In this document: positions 36,915 to 48,870 of the stretch, piece after piece
Layout: the number at the start of each line of letters is the position of its first letter
How positions within the stretch are numbered: position 1 is the stretch's first letter
Origin: Mimachlamys varia
Taxonomy: Eukaryota; Mollusca; Bivalvia; Pectinida; Pectinidae
Assembly (NCBI GenBank): GCA_947623455.1
Contig: OX392545.1
Location: forward strand, 22,989,501-23,053,500
Length of the DNA: 64,000 nt
Reading direction: 5' to 3'
Position numbers and translations under genes: made by a program
The notes under the pieces: model-generated
What the model was told of the DNA's origin: nothing
What the model saw: the letters and a program-made list of their open reading frames with translations, nothing else
The model's database searches: none

Positions 36915-37995
36915 CATACCTGTCAAGGGTCAAATGCTAACAAACTGGAGATCTCCAGTTTGCTGACTATTCTCAAACTGGAGATTACGCGTGACGACAT
37001 TTTTCTGAACACAGTGCATTCGTCAACAAAAAAAAACCATCAACCCATGTACATATTATGATTAATATACAGTCAAACCTGTCATATGTGACCTTCGAAG
37101 GGAGGCAACAAAAAAGGTCACATATGACAGGTGGTCTCTTAATACAGGTTCAATAAAAAAAAGGTTGAAAAACAAATTAAATTTTATTCCTATATATTAC
37201 ATACTGAGGAACTACCATATTTAAAGTAGATTATATCATAAAACTTCCTTCAAAGACAAAAAATATAATTTTTGAAATGCATGTCTTTTTAACCTAGATT
37301 AATTATAAAGAAAACATATCTCAAATCATTGGGAATAATTAATCTTTGTGAAAAAAATAACTTCATATTTGTCCAATTGAAGAAAAATGCTTATTTGTAT
37401 GTTGGTTTCCTATCAACATTCATCCCATCGCTACGACCGGACAAATTCCGTATCGAATGTTATTGTCCGGTTTCTATTTTATAGTCACTACTTCACTTCC
37501 GTTCAGTAAACAATGCGAGACTCACCATGCTTACGATGTGGCTATTTAATGTTTACACATCCTGTAATCACATATTAATTAGCAACTAGCCCCAACTGGA
37601 TGATTTAATTGCTCTATAGTATACACATCAGTAAGAATGACACAAAGCCATGTGCCGCGATCGAGGCCCCCACAGCTGTTGTGTACGGGCCGTGATGCAT
37701 GACCATCTGACCATTTACAACTTTCACACCAGTCTCCACGTGCACGCTGCTAATTGGTCTGGTCTGTAATTAAAGTGGCTTGTCTGTGACAAAGGTCAGT
37801 GTGAATCCATGTCGTTATTGTTTATTCGTTAAAATGACCAAGTTTGATTATTTTTGTGAGACAAAGCGGGAGAAAACGGGAGAATTTAATACAATGCGGG
37901 ACCCGCGCGGGTCATTAATTTCAAACTGGAGATTTTGATTTCTGTCATAAATAATCGGGAGTCTCCCGTCCAAAGCGGGAGACTTGACAGGTATG
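36915..37995. mobile_element. 1081-bp TIR element with apparent 6-bp duplication
   Basis: The ends are CATACCTGTCAAG and CTTGACAGGTATG, and the 6-mer CCTTTC flanks both sides. The interior carries a 22-bp palindrome on CAAACTGGAGATC near 36955, the perfect hairpin at 37077-37132 and the ACTGGAGAT / GGGAGACT motifs near its right end. No transposase frame is seen, so it is non-autonomous. Confidence 0.6.
37077..37132. repeat. Perfect 19-bp inverted repeat with 18-nt loop
   Basis: ACCTGTCATATGTGACCTT is followed by its exact complement AAGGTCACATATGACAGGT after 18 bases. It is nested in the 1081-bp TIR element. Confidence 0.85.
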
Positions 37996-38454
37996 CCTTT
38001 CATAATTTTATGAGTACTCTACTCGGGACTCGCACATAGATTGATCACTATACACACATGCCCTTTACTTGAATACAAAGATACTGTTAACATGTTGGGA
38101 TAGAGATGTAGAAAGTTAAATTTAGTCTGGATATAGAAATATTTAAGAAATTACTTTTATGGATAATATCACCTATACTGGCCCTTTTGACCTCTTGTTT
38201 GTAACGAAGCAATTTATAGACAAGTAGTTGCTATACTACCTCTAAGGAAGATACCCAGGACCGTATCAAATTAAAATGATGAAATGAAAATATTGGTACA
38301 ATAGTAAATTGATGCACACATGCCCTTTACATGAATACAAAGATACACACCAATTAAACATATTGTAAGAGGACCCCAGACACATCTATATATAGCTACC
38401 TGTAGTAGGGAATGCACCTCTGAATAAAACATGGCTAATTTATTGATATGATAC

Positions 38455-40083
38455 CTTTATCTTCAGACCATTTGTATTCGCTACACAAGTCTCCCTGACT
38501 ACTATCAGCCAGAGATTCTGCTGCCATCACAGCACGCACGTTTGTCTGAAGTCGTAGCTTTACGAGATCTAAAAACTTTGTACCTGGAATAATTAATTAA
38601 TTATTTCACCCGACGCAGAATCCAATGTAGAACACCCATGAGGCTAAAGGAGATTGCACCTTGTGACCTCTGTTTGGGAACTAAATTTCAATTCGAAATC
38701 ATGAGCAAGTGCATAAAAATGCTATCGTACAAATTAAATTATTGTCTGATATTATGAAATGCAACCCCATTTCTATATGATACATCAATCGTGTCAATAA
38801 ATTTACATTTTAGTTGAGACGGCAGAAGAGTTTCCCAAAACACAATCAATATCTGGTTTTGAAGATTTTTTTTTTTTATTTTCAAAACTGTACCTACATG
38901 TGGTACACTATATTTTTTCTCTGATTTTCCATACATGTTCTTTGTAAAGTACTGTATCTATATATTTCATATCAACAATTTACTGTTGTATTCCCAATAT
39001 TTGTGTCAGGGTTGTCCCTATTCCTGGGTAAGGTGGGAGAATATATGAGCTATGAACCTCAGCATTGAAGCTCCCCAATTTCTAAACCATCAAGAGGAAT
39101 TACTTTCAACAACAATCTGATTTAAATCATATCTTGAACTCCGCGCCGTTCCGTAAACTCCTCTCTGCTGTGTTAAGATCTGAGATAATCCCATAGGGGG
39201 TCATGTCCCGATGACCTTTTGCATTAGCCAATCAAATTACTACTGTCAACATCTTGACAGCGAATTTTTGAGGCGACAAAGCTGGCAAAATCGCATTTGT
39301 CAGTTTAGTCATTTCGTCACCAAAATGTTAATGTGGAATAAAGTGACGAAATGACTTCCTGCAAAATGACAGGTCATTGGAAAATTATTTTGGTGTTAAG
39401 TCAAGAGGCGACAAAGGTCATCTGAACGTGACCTCTTATGGGATGATGTCAGATCCTTGTAACACAGAGTGAGAACAAGGATCTGTATTTTAATCAGATT
39501 GCCTTAAACAATCAAATGAAAACATATAATATTAAGTTTATTTCATTTTGCTACAAAAGAAATACATTATAATGATTTTGGAATAATTCATCTGCAAAAT
39601 AATTGTCTTCTTGTCATGAAACTTAAAAATTATTTTTTTTTTATTCCAAATATGCTTTAAAATATATATACAGATTTAAAAAAAAATATGTTTTAACTGG
39701 AATATAACTGATCCTTATAATATCCCTACAAACTGTTATTTTGTGGTCTGCTGTGAGAAAGGATTATATTTTCTTATAGGAAGACAATAAATGACAAAAA
39801 GCTAACTATACTTTTGGTGAAGAGACACTGCCAGAATTAATGTGAGTCTCAATGAATGAACCACTGAACATGATCATAATTGGATTTTTTGTGCTTTACA
39901 CTCAACAAAGAATCTGATGAAATATTAATTAGCCATTTGGCAAGCAGTGAGACTGGACTGCTGCTACCGTAGAGCAGGCGATCGGGCGTAGACCAACCTC
40001 GGCCGCTCATTGACGGAGTGATCATCTATACCTGTACTGTTGGGAATAAGTGGCATGGGAGATAACTCTGGAATATCATCCAC
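38455..40083 (-). CDS. Two exons of an unidentified minus-strand gene
   Basis: Exon 40083-40032 (52 nt) follows an acceptor ATGACAACAG and ends at donor GTATAG. It encodes VDDIPELSPMPLIPNST. Exon 38583-38455 (129 nt) follows acceptor TTATTCCAG and ends at donor GTATCA. It encodes TKFLDLVKLRLQTNV, then RAVMAAESLADSS and SEYKWSEDK. The phases match exactly, since the last G of the first exon plus GT of the second makes one Gly codon, and neither exon contains a stop. The text is protein-like and not part of any repeat seen here. Neither the first nor the last exon was found; a weak candidate first exon is at 45608-45567. I do not recognise the family. Confidence 0.55.
39113..39503. mobile_element. 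MITE family M1, copy 2
   Basis: Ends AATCTGATTTAAAT and ATTTTAATCAGATT form the inverted repeats. The interior aligns with 2629-3026. It lies in the intron between the two minus-strand exons. Confidence 0.7.
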
Positions 40084-40769
40084 CTGTTGTCATGTGGCCA
40101 TGTCAGAGTGTTAACATCTAAAGCTAACTTTATATGAAAGAATTATTAGTGGGGTATTGATTAGCAACTATCAGAACTTACGTTTAACAATGAAAACTGT
40201 GTTTTCTGCAGTATATTTCTTTGGGTACATTAATTGCAATGGAATTGAATTTTTGTTTTTAATATTTTCATTGTTTTTGAATTCTGATACAATTACAGCT
40301 TCCACTTTTGCATTGGATGGGCATGATATAATTTGTTCAGCCCTGTGGCACTCTTGTTTGAATTTAGACTGAGGAAATTAATACACTACAGTTTACTTTC
40401 CCTATTTAAGAGAATAGCTAGACCCTTCGATTAATTAATTCAACCATTGATCATTTACTCAATTATTCCTATATTCTATAACCACAGTGATCTTATCTGA
40501 AAGAATCTATATATAGATCAAAGACAAAGATAAGATAATTTTCAGTGCATTTTTTCTTGTTTTTACCTTTTGCCATGTTGGAACCTTCCCCATGGCAATT
40601 GAAGCTTAATTGATGCAGTCCCAGCATATTTTTTTTTCATTTTTCCATCCCAACACAATTTATCATCAGATTACACAGGGTCAATGTAATTACTAATGAT
40701 AAGACAGGGATATTTTTTCAGTTCAAGGAAAACAGAACAGGTTGTAACACCTGGAATTTCCATGATGGG

Positions 40770-41119
40770 CAGTGGGCATGAAGTTTTGGATTTTGTTAAA
40801 ACTGTACAGGAGTATGAATAACAATGTTGTACATGGATATACTTTTATCAGACTTTATAAATTTATACATTGAAATTACCTCCCCTATTTTAATGGAGTT
40901 ATGTCCCTTTGTAAGAGGATTTAAATTAATTCTAACAGTCAAAGCAGTGGGCATGAAGTTTTGGATTTTGTTAAAACTGTACAGGAGAATGAAAAACAAT
41001 GTTGTACATGGATAGACTTTTATCAGACTTTATAAATTTATACTTTGAAATTACCTCCCCTATTTGAATGGAGTTATGCCCCTTTGTAAGAGGACTTAAT
41101 TGATTATAACAGTCCCAAA
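40770..41119. repeat. 175-bp tandem duplication, two units
   Basis: CAGTGGGCATGAAGTTTTGG begins both units (40770 and 40945). They stay aligned through ACCTCCCCTATTT and CTTTGTAAGAGGA with few differences, so the duplication is recent. Confidence 0.85.
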
Positions 41120-41443
41120 ATCACCATTTAAAGTCCTATTTATTACAGCCCAGGTCTCCTATATCTGCTATAGAGTTGAAGGAATCACCAATAAGAAATT
41201 CCTTGCATTCTGATCATTCTTTGTCTGGCACAGTGAGACAGTTATAACCTTATAATACACTTTCAGGGAATTCACTGCCCTAATTATGTGTTTAGGAAGA
41301 AGAGATCAATACCAGAATCTCAGTTTAACTGGATTAAAATTTGTAGCCTTGAAGACTGGTAACACATAGAAAAACTGTGTATAATTTACATATTGATTAT
41401 TATCAAAACTTGTGTGGAGGGTCTAGATAGTGACTTCAGAGGA

Positions 41444-42063
41444 CTGACTGTGGCCAAGTGTTTAAGGTGTCTGACATTCTACTACCATTAGCCCTTCACC
41501 TTTGGGTTGCAGTGGCCAAGTGATTAAGGTTTCTGGCATTCTGCTACCATTTATCCCTTTACCTTTGGGTCACTGTGGCCAAGTGTGGTGTTTGATATTC
41601 TACTACCATTTAGCCCTTTACTTTTGGGTCACAGTGGCCAAGAATTTCAGGTGTCTGACATTCTGCTACCATTAGCCCTCCACCTGTGGGTCGCAGTGGC
41701 CAAGTGGTTAAGGTGTCTGGAATTCTGCTACCATTAGCCCTCCACCTCTGGGCCGCAGTGGACAAGTAGTTCAGGTGTCTGACATTCTGCTACCATTAGC
41801 CCTCCACCTCTGGGCCGCAGTGTCCAAGTGGTTAAGGTGTCTGGCATTCTGTTACCATTAGCCCTCCACCTCTGGGCCGCAGTGGCTATGTGGTTGAGGT
41901 GTCTTGCATTCTGCTACCACTAGCCCTCCACCTCTGGGCTGCAGTGGCTAAGTGGTTGAGGTGTCTGACATTCTGCTACCATTAGCCCTCCACCACTGGA
42001 TCAGAGTGGCTAAGTGGTTAAGGTGTCTGGCATTCTGCTACCATTAGCCCTCCACCACTGGAT
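41444..42063 (+). repeat. ~62-bp tandem array of a SINE head, about ten units
   Basis: Each unit resembles GCAGTGGCCAAGTGGTTAAG followed by GTGTCTGGCATTCTGCTACC and ATTAGCCCTCCACCTCTGGG, which is the tRNA-Leu-like head of the SINE at 18471. The last unit runs into SINE-body-like sequence to about 42165. The array therefore arose by tandem expansion of one SINE head. Confidence 0.85.
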
Positions 42064-42300
42064 CGGGTGTTTGTGGCCTATGTGGGGCATTTGCCAAGTG
42101 CTGGTCGGTAGTTCTTCTTTCGAAAATCCAGTTTTCATCCACCACTAAACAATTTAAAATTAAACAAACAAAAAATAGTGATTTATTGATTTTTGATATT
42201 TTTTTCTTCTTTCTTCTATATCAAATTTTTATTTTATTGGTTTTGTTTGTGGGTGTCCAATGGATAGTTTTATAATGAACATAATTTACTTTTTGTGTAA

Positions 42301-42390
42301 ATTAACACATTCTACCCTGAAGACGCATACAAACTCTTCCAATTCAAAGAAGAGAATAGTTCATTATGAAATATCAGAGGTGGATGAGTA
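42301..42390 (+). mobile_element. ~90-bp hairpin MITE (ACCCCTGAA family), diverged
   Basis: It retains CTGAAGACGCATACAAACTC and ATATCAGAGGTGGATGAG. It is clearly related to the other hairpin copies but more mutated. Confidence 0.6.
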
Positions 42391-43077
42391 AGATTTTCTG
42401 TAACTTTGGCAAAAAATCTTTCAATATGATGAATAAAAATTGTCATTTCGACTGACATATTAACTGCCCCCTGGTCGATTAAAACAACCAGAAAAGGAAT
42501 AGTTACTTGTTGAGATGGAGTTACCTCCCCTTATCTTCGCCCACCGAAGCTAGAGTCCCCCCTGCCTGCACTGTTACATTGTGGCTATCCCTATAAATCA
42601 TTCTCTGAACTGGAGTCCCCAGTCTTTATACACTATATAGTCACATAGAAATTAGCCCTATGCATTACAATAATCAATTTCAGAAATTGCAACACTCTGT
42701 CAAATAATCTGATTGCAGAAACTTTCAATTATTGATTAAGAATGTTCTAGATATTGTTATGGTACTATTGCTATGTATTATCATTTCTCTCAGATATAGA
42801 AATTTGTATAAACATCTAGACATTTTTATTTACCTTGAATAGAAACAGAAGTGTACGACTGGTATGGGTAGTCACAATATTTATTCTGGCTTCAGTGTAG
42901 ATATACATAACATAAAAGAGCTGAGTTCACAGGAAGAAATTAGTGAAGGATCTTTATAGAATTGTAGTTAACATTTGTGACACATTTTCAACCCTTTCAA
43001 AAACATGTTTGCTTTAAATATTCTCCTTTTAATTCTGGTGAAAGAGAAATTTAAGATAGGGTTAAAATTATAAATGT

Positions 43078-43340
43078 TAAAGGGAGATAATTCTGGTGAA
43101 ACAGAAATATCAAGTAGCGTAAAATTATAAAGTTAAACGTAGATTATTATAATTATAAATGTTTAAGGGGGATAATTCTGGTTGAAAAATATCATTGCTC
43201 AAATTATTAAAGTTAAAGGGAGATAATTCTGGTGAAACAATATCAGTGCTCAATTTTTTATGTTAAAGGGAGATAATTTTGGGGAAACAATATCAGTGCT
43301 CAAATTATTAATGTTAAAGGGAGATAATTCTGGTGAATCA
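43078..43340. repeat. ~50-bp imperfect tandem array
   Basis: Units start TTAAAGGGAGATAATTCTGG and continue TGAAACAATATCAGTGCTCA. About five or six diverged units are present. Confidence 0.75.
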
Positions 43341-44789
43341 ATATCAGAAAGCATTAAAGTTATAAATACATGTAGTAAATGCAGATCATTCTGTTAATGT
43401 CATTGGTAAATGGGATGATACAGGGATATCAGATAACATAAAAATGATAAAAGTTAATAGAAGACGATTAGGTGTAAGGTTACATTTATGCTCTGATAAC
43501 ATCTGTTATAAGCTTTCCAAGAGCTTTGAGGGGAGATAATTCTTGCATTAATCAATCATAGGTTCAATCTGATTGTTACATGTATTACTTTAAATCTATT
43601 CTTTATTCTACAAATATTCTACAAATAACAGGATTTTAGATACTCAAGATAATGCATTGCATTGCGTTACATTAGTGTTTGATTTAAAGCGCAGTGTAAG
43701 ATAATGATGACTGAGCACCTGTTCCTGTTTTATTGAAATAGCTGTACAATAATAATTCAATTGTGTATTGATCCCTATAAATTTTGCATATTCCATCAAT
43801 CTTGCACTAGAAGATTTTAGAAGGATTGAATTGCTCTTTGCCAAAGTACATGTGTAATTCCATGCTTCAACCTTTCAATTTCTAAAAGAAGAGAGATTTG
43901 TTTACCATATAAAAGTAAATTTTTAAAAAAAAAGTGATTATATAGGCATAATAAAAACCGTATTGGACAAATGTGAAGTGATTAAGTTTTTATAAATTGA
44001 TACCAGTTGTAAACAAATTTGTCAACTTTATTTTTGGATACAAAATTTGCCTTTCTTTTTCCTTTTTTTTCCCTGCTTCTCCACCTTTCTATCTTTATTT
44101 TACTTTCTATCTATGGTTAACTATTTGAAGCCTTGCATTATACATAACATGTACTGTAAATATACGTGAACAAACTTGGTTTGTAGCCTACGGCAACAAC
44201 TTTTCTCATTAACATGCTAAATTCATGGCTTCAGTCTCTTGGGTAATGTTTTAAAGCTTAACTGTGGTGATAAGGCATTTACTAATTTATAAATGACACG
44301 TAGCATTGCAAGCATACACATCACAATGGGTATCATGAGGCTGGGTTAGTAACTAAATGACTTATATATAGACTTCACTAATGACATCATAACTATGATG
44401 ATGTCATGAAGCAGGACATGGCATTTACAGTTCACATGAATGCTGTGAATAAACTGTGGCTGTAATAATACTACTATACATTAGTATAAAAAATGTGAGT
44501 GTAAAACGATGTTCTAAAGTATGGTTAGAGATGTTCTACTCAAATTCGAGACACAAATTACTGATATTAAATTATTTAATTAAGCATGATGTGTGTTATA
44601 AGGTTTGTACTGGAGTGAATGTACCCACATCATTTTATGTAACAATCAGGAGACTAGCAGACTCTGTGGTTCCGTAAACCGCAAAGATAGGGCTGTGTAA
44701 GCTGATTAAAGTAAATGGTTTGTAGACAAAAAAAGTGCACTTTTCTAGGATCACAACTACAGAAGAATGTCAATCTAATTAGTATAACA

Positions 44790-44880
44790 TTAACTCATTC
44801 CCCCCTGAAGACACATTTAAATTCTTCCAATTCAAAGATTGGAACAGTGCATTATGAAACTACAGGGGTGGATGAGTTAA
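44790..44880 (+). mobile_element. ~90-bp hairpin MITE (ACCCCTGAA family)
   Basis: A nearly complete copy from TTAACTCATTCCCCCCTGAA to CAGGGGTGGATGAGTTAA. Confidence 0.75.
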
Positions 44881-45764
44881 ACATTACCCCTAACCTGTTT
44901 CAGGAAACAATGAAGGTCAACTATAAACATTGACACTGTGTTATATACTACAGCTATAGATCTTTTATAAAAATATCATTTGTACTTAAAAAGTTAAACA
45001 TATTGATTTGATAGATTGATCTATTAATTAATAGGGTCGTTAAAATCCTGGTTCAACACAGACTGTGGCAGTATCTTCGCCAATTAATATATAATTGTAA
45101 CAAAGCGTACTGGCTCAAAGGGATTGAGCGACCTGTAACTTGGTACTGCAGACACAATTAACCTCAATTTGTAATTTTCTCGTATGTGGCCCAAGGGTAA
45201 AACATAGTACAGGAGTATTGATTGGTCAATAAAAATAGTTGCTTAAAAGAGACACATTGATTTTGTTTCCTTCAAAACTTGTAATCAGTTTTTAAACTAA
45301 TGAATATCAAAGATACATAAGTTAATTTAATTTACAGTACACACTCTACTAGACTTCAAACCTTAGGACTTAATATGTCAGATTTGTAATCCACACTGAT
45401 ATTCTAATTTCCATGTACCAGTAAAGGTTTTTCCCAAAAGTGTTGTTATTCCCCGTTGATAGGTCAAAATAGTGGATGCAAGATGGACTTCCGGGAAGTA
45501 TTTTAATGATGATTTGGCGCCAAATGACAATCAGATGACGTCATTCCTATTATGACGTCATAATTACTTTGCGCAAATTCGTTTCAGAAACACTTCCCAA
45601 TTTAGCCATGATATTGCAAACAAGGGAGATAACAACACTTTTGAGATACAGAATGTAGGCCTATAAGGCAATGAAATCGCATAATAAAAAATTGACAATT
45701 ACACATAATTCACCTTTCACCTGTTAGCTAAATTATGGAAATTTCATCTCTTTCTGAACCAGGT

Positions 45765-46248
45765 CATGAATGATTCTCAGTAAATTTATCAGAGATTTAC
45801 TAAAGCTACGCTCTTTTAAGGCTTTGCCTTTATCATATTAGAAACCATGACTAAATGTACCACTGATAGAAACCATGACTCAATGTGCCACTGATAGAAA
45901 CCATGACTCAGTGTACCACTGATAGAAACCATGACTCAATGTATCACTGATAGAAACCATGACTCAGTGTACCACTGATAGAAACCATGACTCAATGTAC
46001 CACTGATAGAAACCATGACTCTGTGTAACACTGACATAAAACATGACTCAATGTACCACTGATAGAAACCATGACTCAATGTACCACTGATAGAAACCAT
46101 GACTTCGTGTACCATTGATAGAAACCATGACTCAATGTACCACTGATAGAAACCATGACTTCGTGTACCAGTACATGAATGATTCTCAGTAAATATCAGA
46201 GGTTTACTAAGGCTACGCTCTTTTAAGGCTTTGCCTCTGTCATATTAA
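45765..46248. repeat. 28-bp minisatellite enclosed by ~75-bp direct repeats
   Basis: The array at 45841-46170 has about twelve units of GAAACCATGACTCAATGTAC plus CACTGATA. Both sides carry the same ~75-bp sequence, starting CATGAATGATTCTCAGTAAA and ending near GGCTTTGCCT...CATATTA (45765-45838 and 46174-46248). Confidence 0.85.
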
Positions 46249-47070
46249 TTATGTACACCCAAAGGAAAAATAACACGTTTAAATAACTTTTTTGAACTGT
46301 TCTTTCAGATGAAATCATCTGCAAGAATAGTTCAGCATATTTACTGGTTTAAAATGCACAGTTTTAGGGTCCAAAATCGGAAGTCTCCCTCTGAAATAGG
46401 GAGTATCAGTAATATGCAACCTATCTCAATATTTAAATTGGAAGAGTTCAAATGTGTCTGCAGAGCTGTGTTATCTTTGAAATGAGTTTTAAAGTTTTCA
46501 AAAAAATCTATGATATCTTTTAACATTTTAGGAGAATTATGGTAGAACAACAGGGATACTTGTCTGTATTAGGACGAGTGTGAGGATTATGTACATTGAT
46601 TTTCCTTATTCCGAGGCCTGGTGCCTGTAAACCTTCTGTACCTTCGTTTGTATGTAGGACGTAGATTTCGGAGGCCACGATTTGGACGTATGATATTGAG
46701 CAGCCTCCGAACTACACAAAGATTTCATGTCATTAGATGACACGCAACAATATCAAAGCGGTTTGTCTGCGATTATTCCAGGATCAGAGCAATTGGTGCT
46801 CAAATCAGTGTGAAAAGATATCCGTCATTTGTATAGAATTGTATCTCTTTGTATATTTTGTTTCGCACACCAAAAAAGCAAAGACGGTAGTTTTAAAAGA
46901 ATATTGTCATTCTTTTTTATATTCATTATACCGATAGAAACCCTGATCATGAGCTCCTGCCATCAAATCAATATAAAGATGTATGACAAGCTGGAGTGAA
47001 AGAGTTGCCTTTGAAGTCTTTGGCTGCTAACTCTTTTTCTCCTGAGAGTTAAAGATATATCTCCATCTTT

Positions 47071-47277
47071 TTAACCCATTCACCCCTGAAATTTCATAAT
47101 GGACAATTCCAACCTTTCAATTGTAAGAGTTCAAATGTGTCTTCAGGGATAAAGTTTCAGTGGTTGCAGGTCAGCTGTTTGTTGGCTTTATCGCATTCAC
47201 CCCTTAAGACACATTTGAACTCATCCAATTCAATGGTTGGAATAGTTCATTATGCAATTCAGGGGGTGAATGAGATA
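47071..47277. mobile_element. Two hairpin MITE copies in opposite orientation
   Basis: Copy 47071-47152 begins TTAACCCATTCACCCCTGAA, and copy 47191-47277 ends AGGGGGTGAATGAGATA. The two are about 40 bp apart and inverted relative to each other, as judged by the CTCTT/ATCC-CAATTC interiors. Confidence 0.65.
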
Positions 47278-47863
47278 ATAGATTCAGAGGCTGTAGTGGA
47301 TGTTACTCCATTCATGAACAAGAGTTTAAACCTCAGGCTGTTGGTGAACATTAGAATTTAGAAATACATCTAAACAATAATTGCGTTTAGATTTTCAAAT
47401 GTTGAGCTTTGAGGGTTACGTTATATAGTTAACCATTTATATGGCGTTTGCATGGTTTTGAAGTGCCAGAGGTTTAGCTTTGAGCGTTTCATTCAAAATG
47501 GATTGATTGTCTATTGATGTATCTTGGTGTTTGGTTTGAGAGTTTTAGCTTTTTTGCTTCCAGGTTTGTGATGGCTAAATGTTTGACAGTTGATGTAGAG
47601 AAAGTCTGGTTCAAGTCAGCATTTCAGAATTGGTTTCAAGCATTTTTGGTGGCTAAACGGCTCTTGATGTGGATGGCGTTATGTGTTAGAGAAATTTACA
47701 GTTGATACATTTTATGAAAAAATGTGTAAGAAAATCTGGCATTCATTTGCCAACAAAACTTGGCATGTCTTTGAACTGAACATAATTATATACTTGTAGC
47801 AAGGAAATGCAATGTATCTAAACAAAATAGCGTATTAAATTTGTCAATGAGTGTTAGAATGGG

Positions 47864-48006
47864 GATAGTACGTTATTTTTCGTGTCTATACTGGTGATTA
47901 GAACATGATATTTATTTTAAACTCTCGACCTATCGGTCTCGAGTTCAAACCAAATTTCATGTTCTAATTGCCAGTATAGCCACTCAAAGCAACGTACTAT
48001 ACCCTA
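47864..48006. mobile_element. ~140-bp foldback element
   Basis: GGGATAGTACGTT at the left matches AACGTACTATACCC at the right in inverted orientation. The arms continue with CTATACTGG / CCAGTATAG and TTAGAACATGA / TCATGTTCTAA, and the centre is CTCGACC...GGTCTCGAG. Confidence 0.75.
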
Positions 48007-48017
48007 AGTAGTTCTTA

Positions 48018-48412
48018 ATATATGAAACACAATGTATCATATACACTTCGTGTTGTTGATCCAAAGGTTAAAATGTGAATTTCCTGTCGTAATTGTACCA
48101 GGTTTAATATAATTATATAATATTTGTAAAATTCGTATCCATGTATGTATTATATGTATTGGGATTCAGATGTTCACAAGTTGGTGCAGTGGTAGCGGTC
48201 GCAGGTATTTCTGGCTAGGCGATTTGGTGCCGGAGATCGTGAGTTCGAGGCCTGCATGGACACTCAATGAGCACGAGTCAAAAATTGTCTTCCTCCGTTA
48301 TTTGTGTTTCCGTGTTATTTATAATATATTAAACACAATGTATCATATACACTTAGTGTTGTTGATGCAAAGGTTAAAATGTGAATTTCCTGTCGTAATT
48401 GTACCATGTTTG
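48018..48412 (+). mobile_element. tRNA-like SINE insert between ~80-bp direct repeats
   Basis: AACACAATGTATCATATACA begins two near-identical ~80-bp copies (48027-48106 and 48333-48412). Between them lies a tRNA-like head near 48180-48255, with GTGCAGTGGTAGCG and GTGAGTTCGAGGCC. The repeats are far too long for an ordinary target duplication. Confidence 0.65.
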
Positions 48413-48615
48413 ATAAAGTATTTCTTGGGATGTATTAAAGCACAAAACAAACCTAGAGGTTGTTTCTGCAGCTTTGTGTGTTTGAGAAGTTGTGCGTGAA
48501 CTATTGATACAGACGATGTTAAGCCTGCACAGCGTACTGACAGTACTGACAGTTGATAGATATGCACGGCTGATGATGGATGAGTCCCCATCAATTATAC
48601 ATCTATCTTTTACAG

Positions 48616-48701
48616 GTAAAAAGCTGGCAAGTATCGGCATGTTCCAGTCTGACAATCAGACAATGGCTCAGTATAACCATGACAGTATGGGACCATCATA
48701 A
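48616..48701 (+). CDS. Possible terminal exon of an unidentified gene
   Basis: A good acceptor (CTATCTTTTACAG) precedes a frame ending at TAA. The peptide tail includes KKLASIGMFQSDNQTMAQ and YNHDSMGPS, which looks protein-like and is not repeat-derived. No upstream exon or polyadenylation signal was identified, and the same GTAAAA could be a donor, so the call is tentative. Confidence 0.25.
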
Positions 48702-48870
48702 ATTTACGAGGGAAAAAATTGGTATATTCTGAAATAACATCACATGAAAATTTATACTGTATTATTATCAGAGTTGATATCTGTATTTTACGCTGTGACC
48801 TCTACCACTTATACAATCTCCCAACAGGTCGGCTAATCTCCCATCAGGTCGGCTGAGGTGCAAAAATAGG

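Larger units (their letters stand above)
30491..38454. other. Presumed 3' UTR followed by repeat-containing non-coding DNA
   Basis: The first few hundred bases are presumably the 3' UTR of the preceding gene; no close AATAAA stands out. Hairpin MITEs lie at 31706-31785 and 31981-32054, a diverged ~100-bp tandem duplication lies at 32882-33090 (shared ATTATGGACACTTGTCG), a MITE lies at 33771-33924, and a 1081-bp TIR element lies at 36915-37995. Other open frames lack coding character. Confidence 0.55.
40084..48615. other. Repeat-rich non-coding region
   Basis: No confident exon is seen. Contents are a 175-bp tandem duplication (40770-41119), a SINE-head array (41444-42063), a ~50-bp array (43078-43340), hairpin MITEs (42301, 44790, 47071, 47191), a 28-bp array (45841-46170), a foldback (47864-48006), and a SINE insertion between long direct repeats (48018-48412). 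Near 45470-45600, palindromic TTTGGCGCCAAA and two TGACGTCA sites cluster, resembling promoter elements, but similar motifs also sit inside repeats at 3.7 and 5.1 kb. Confidence 0.55.
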
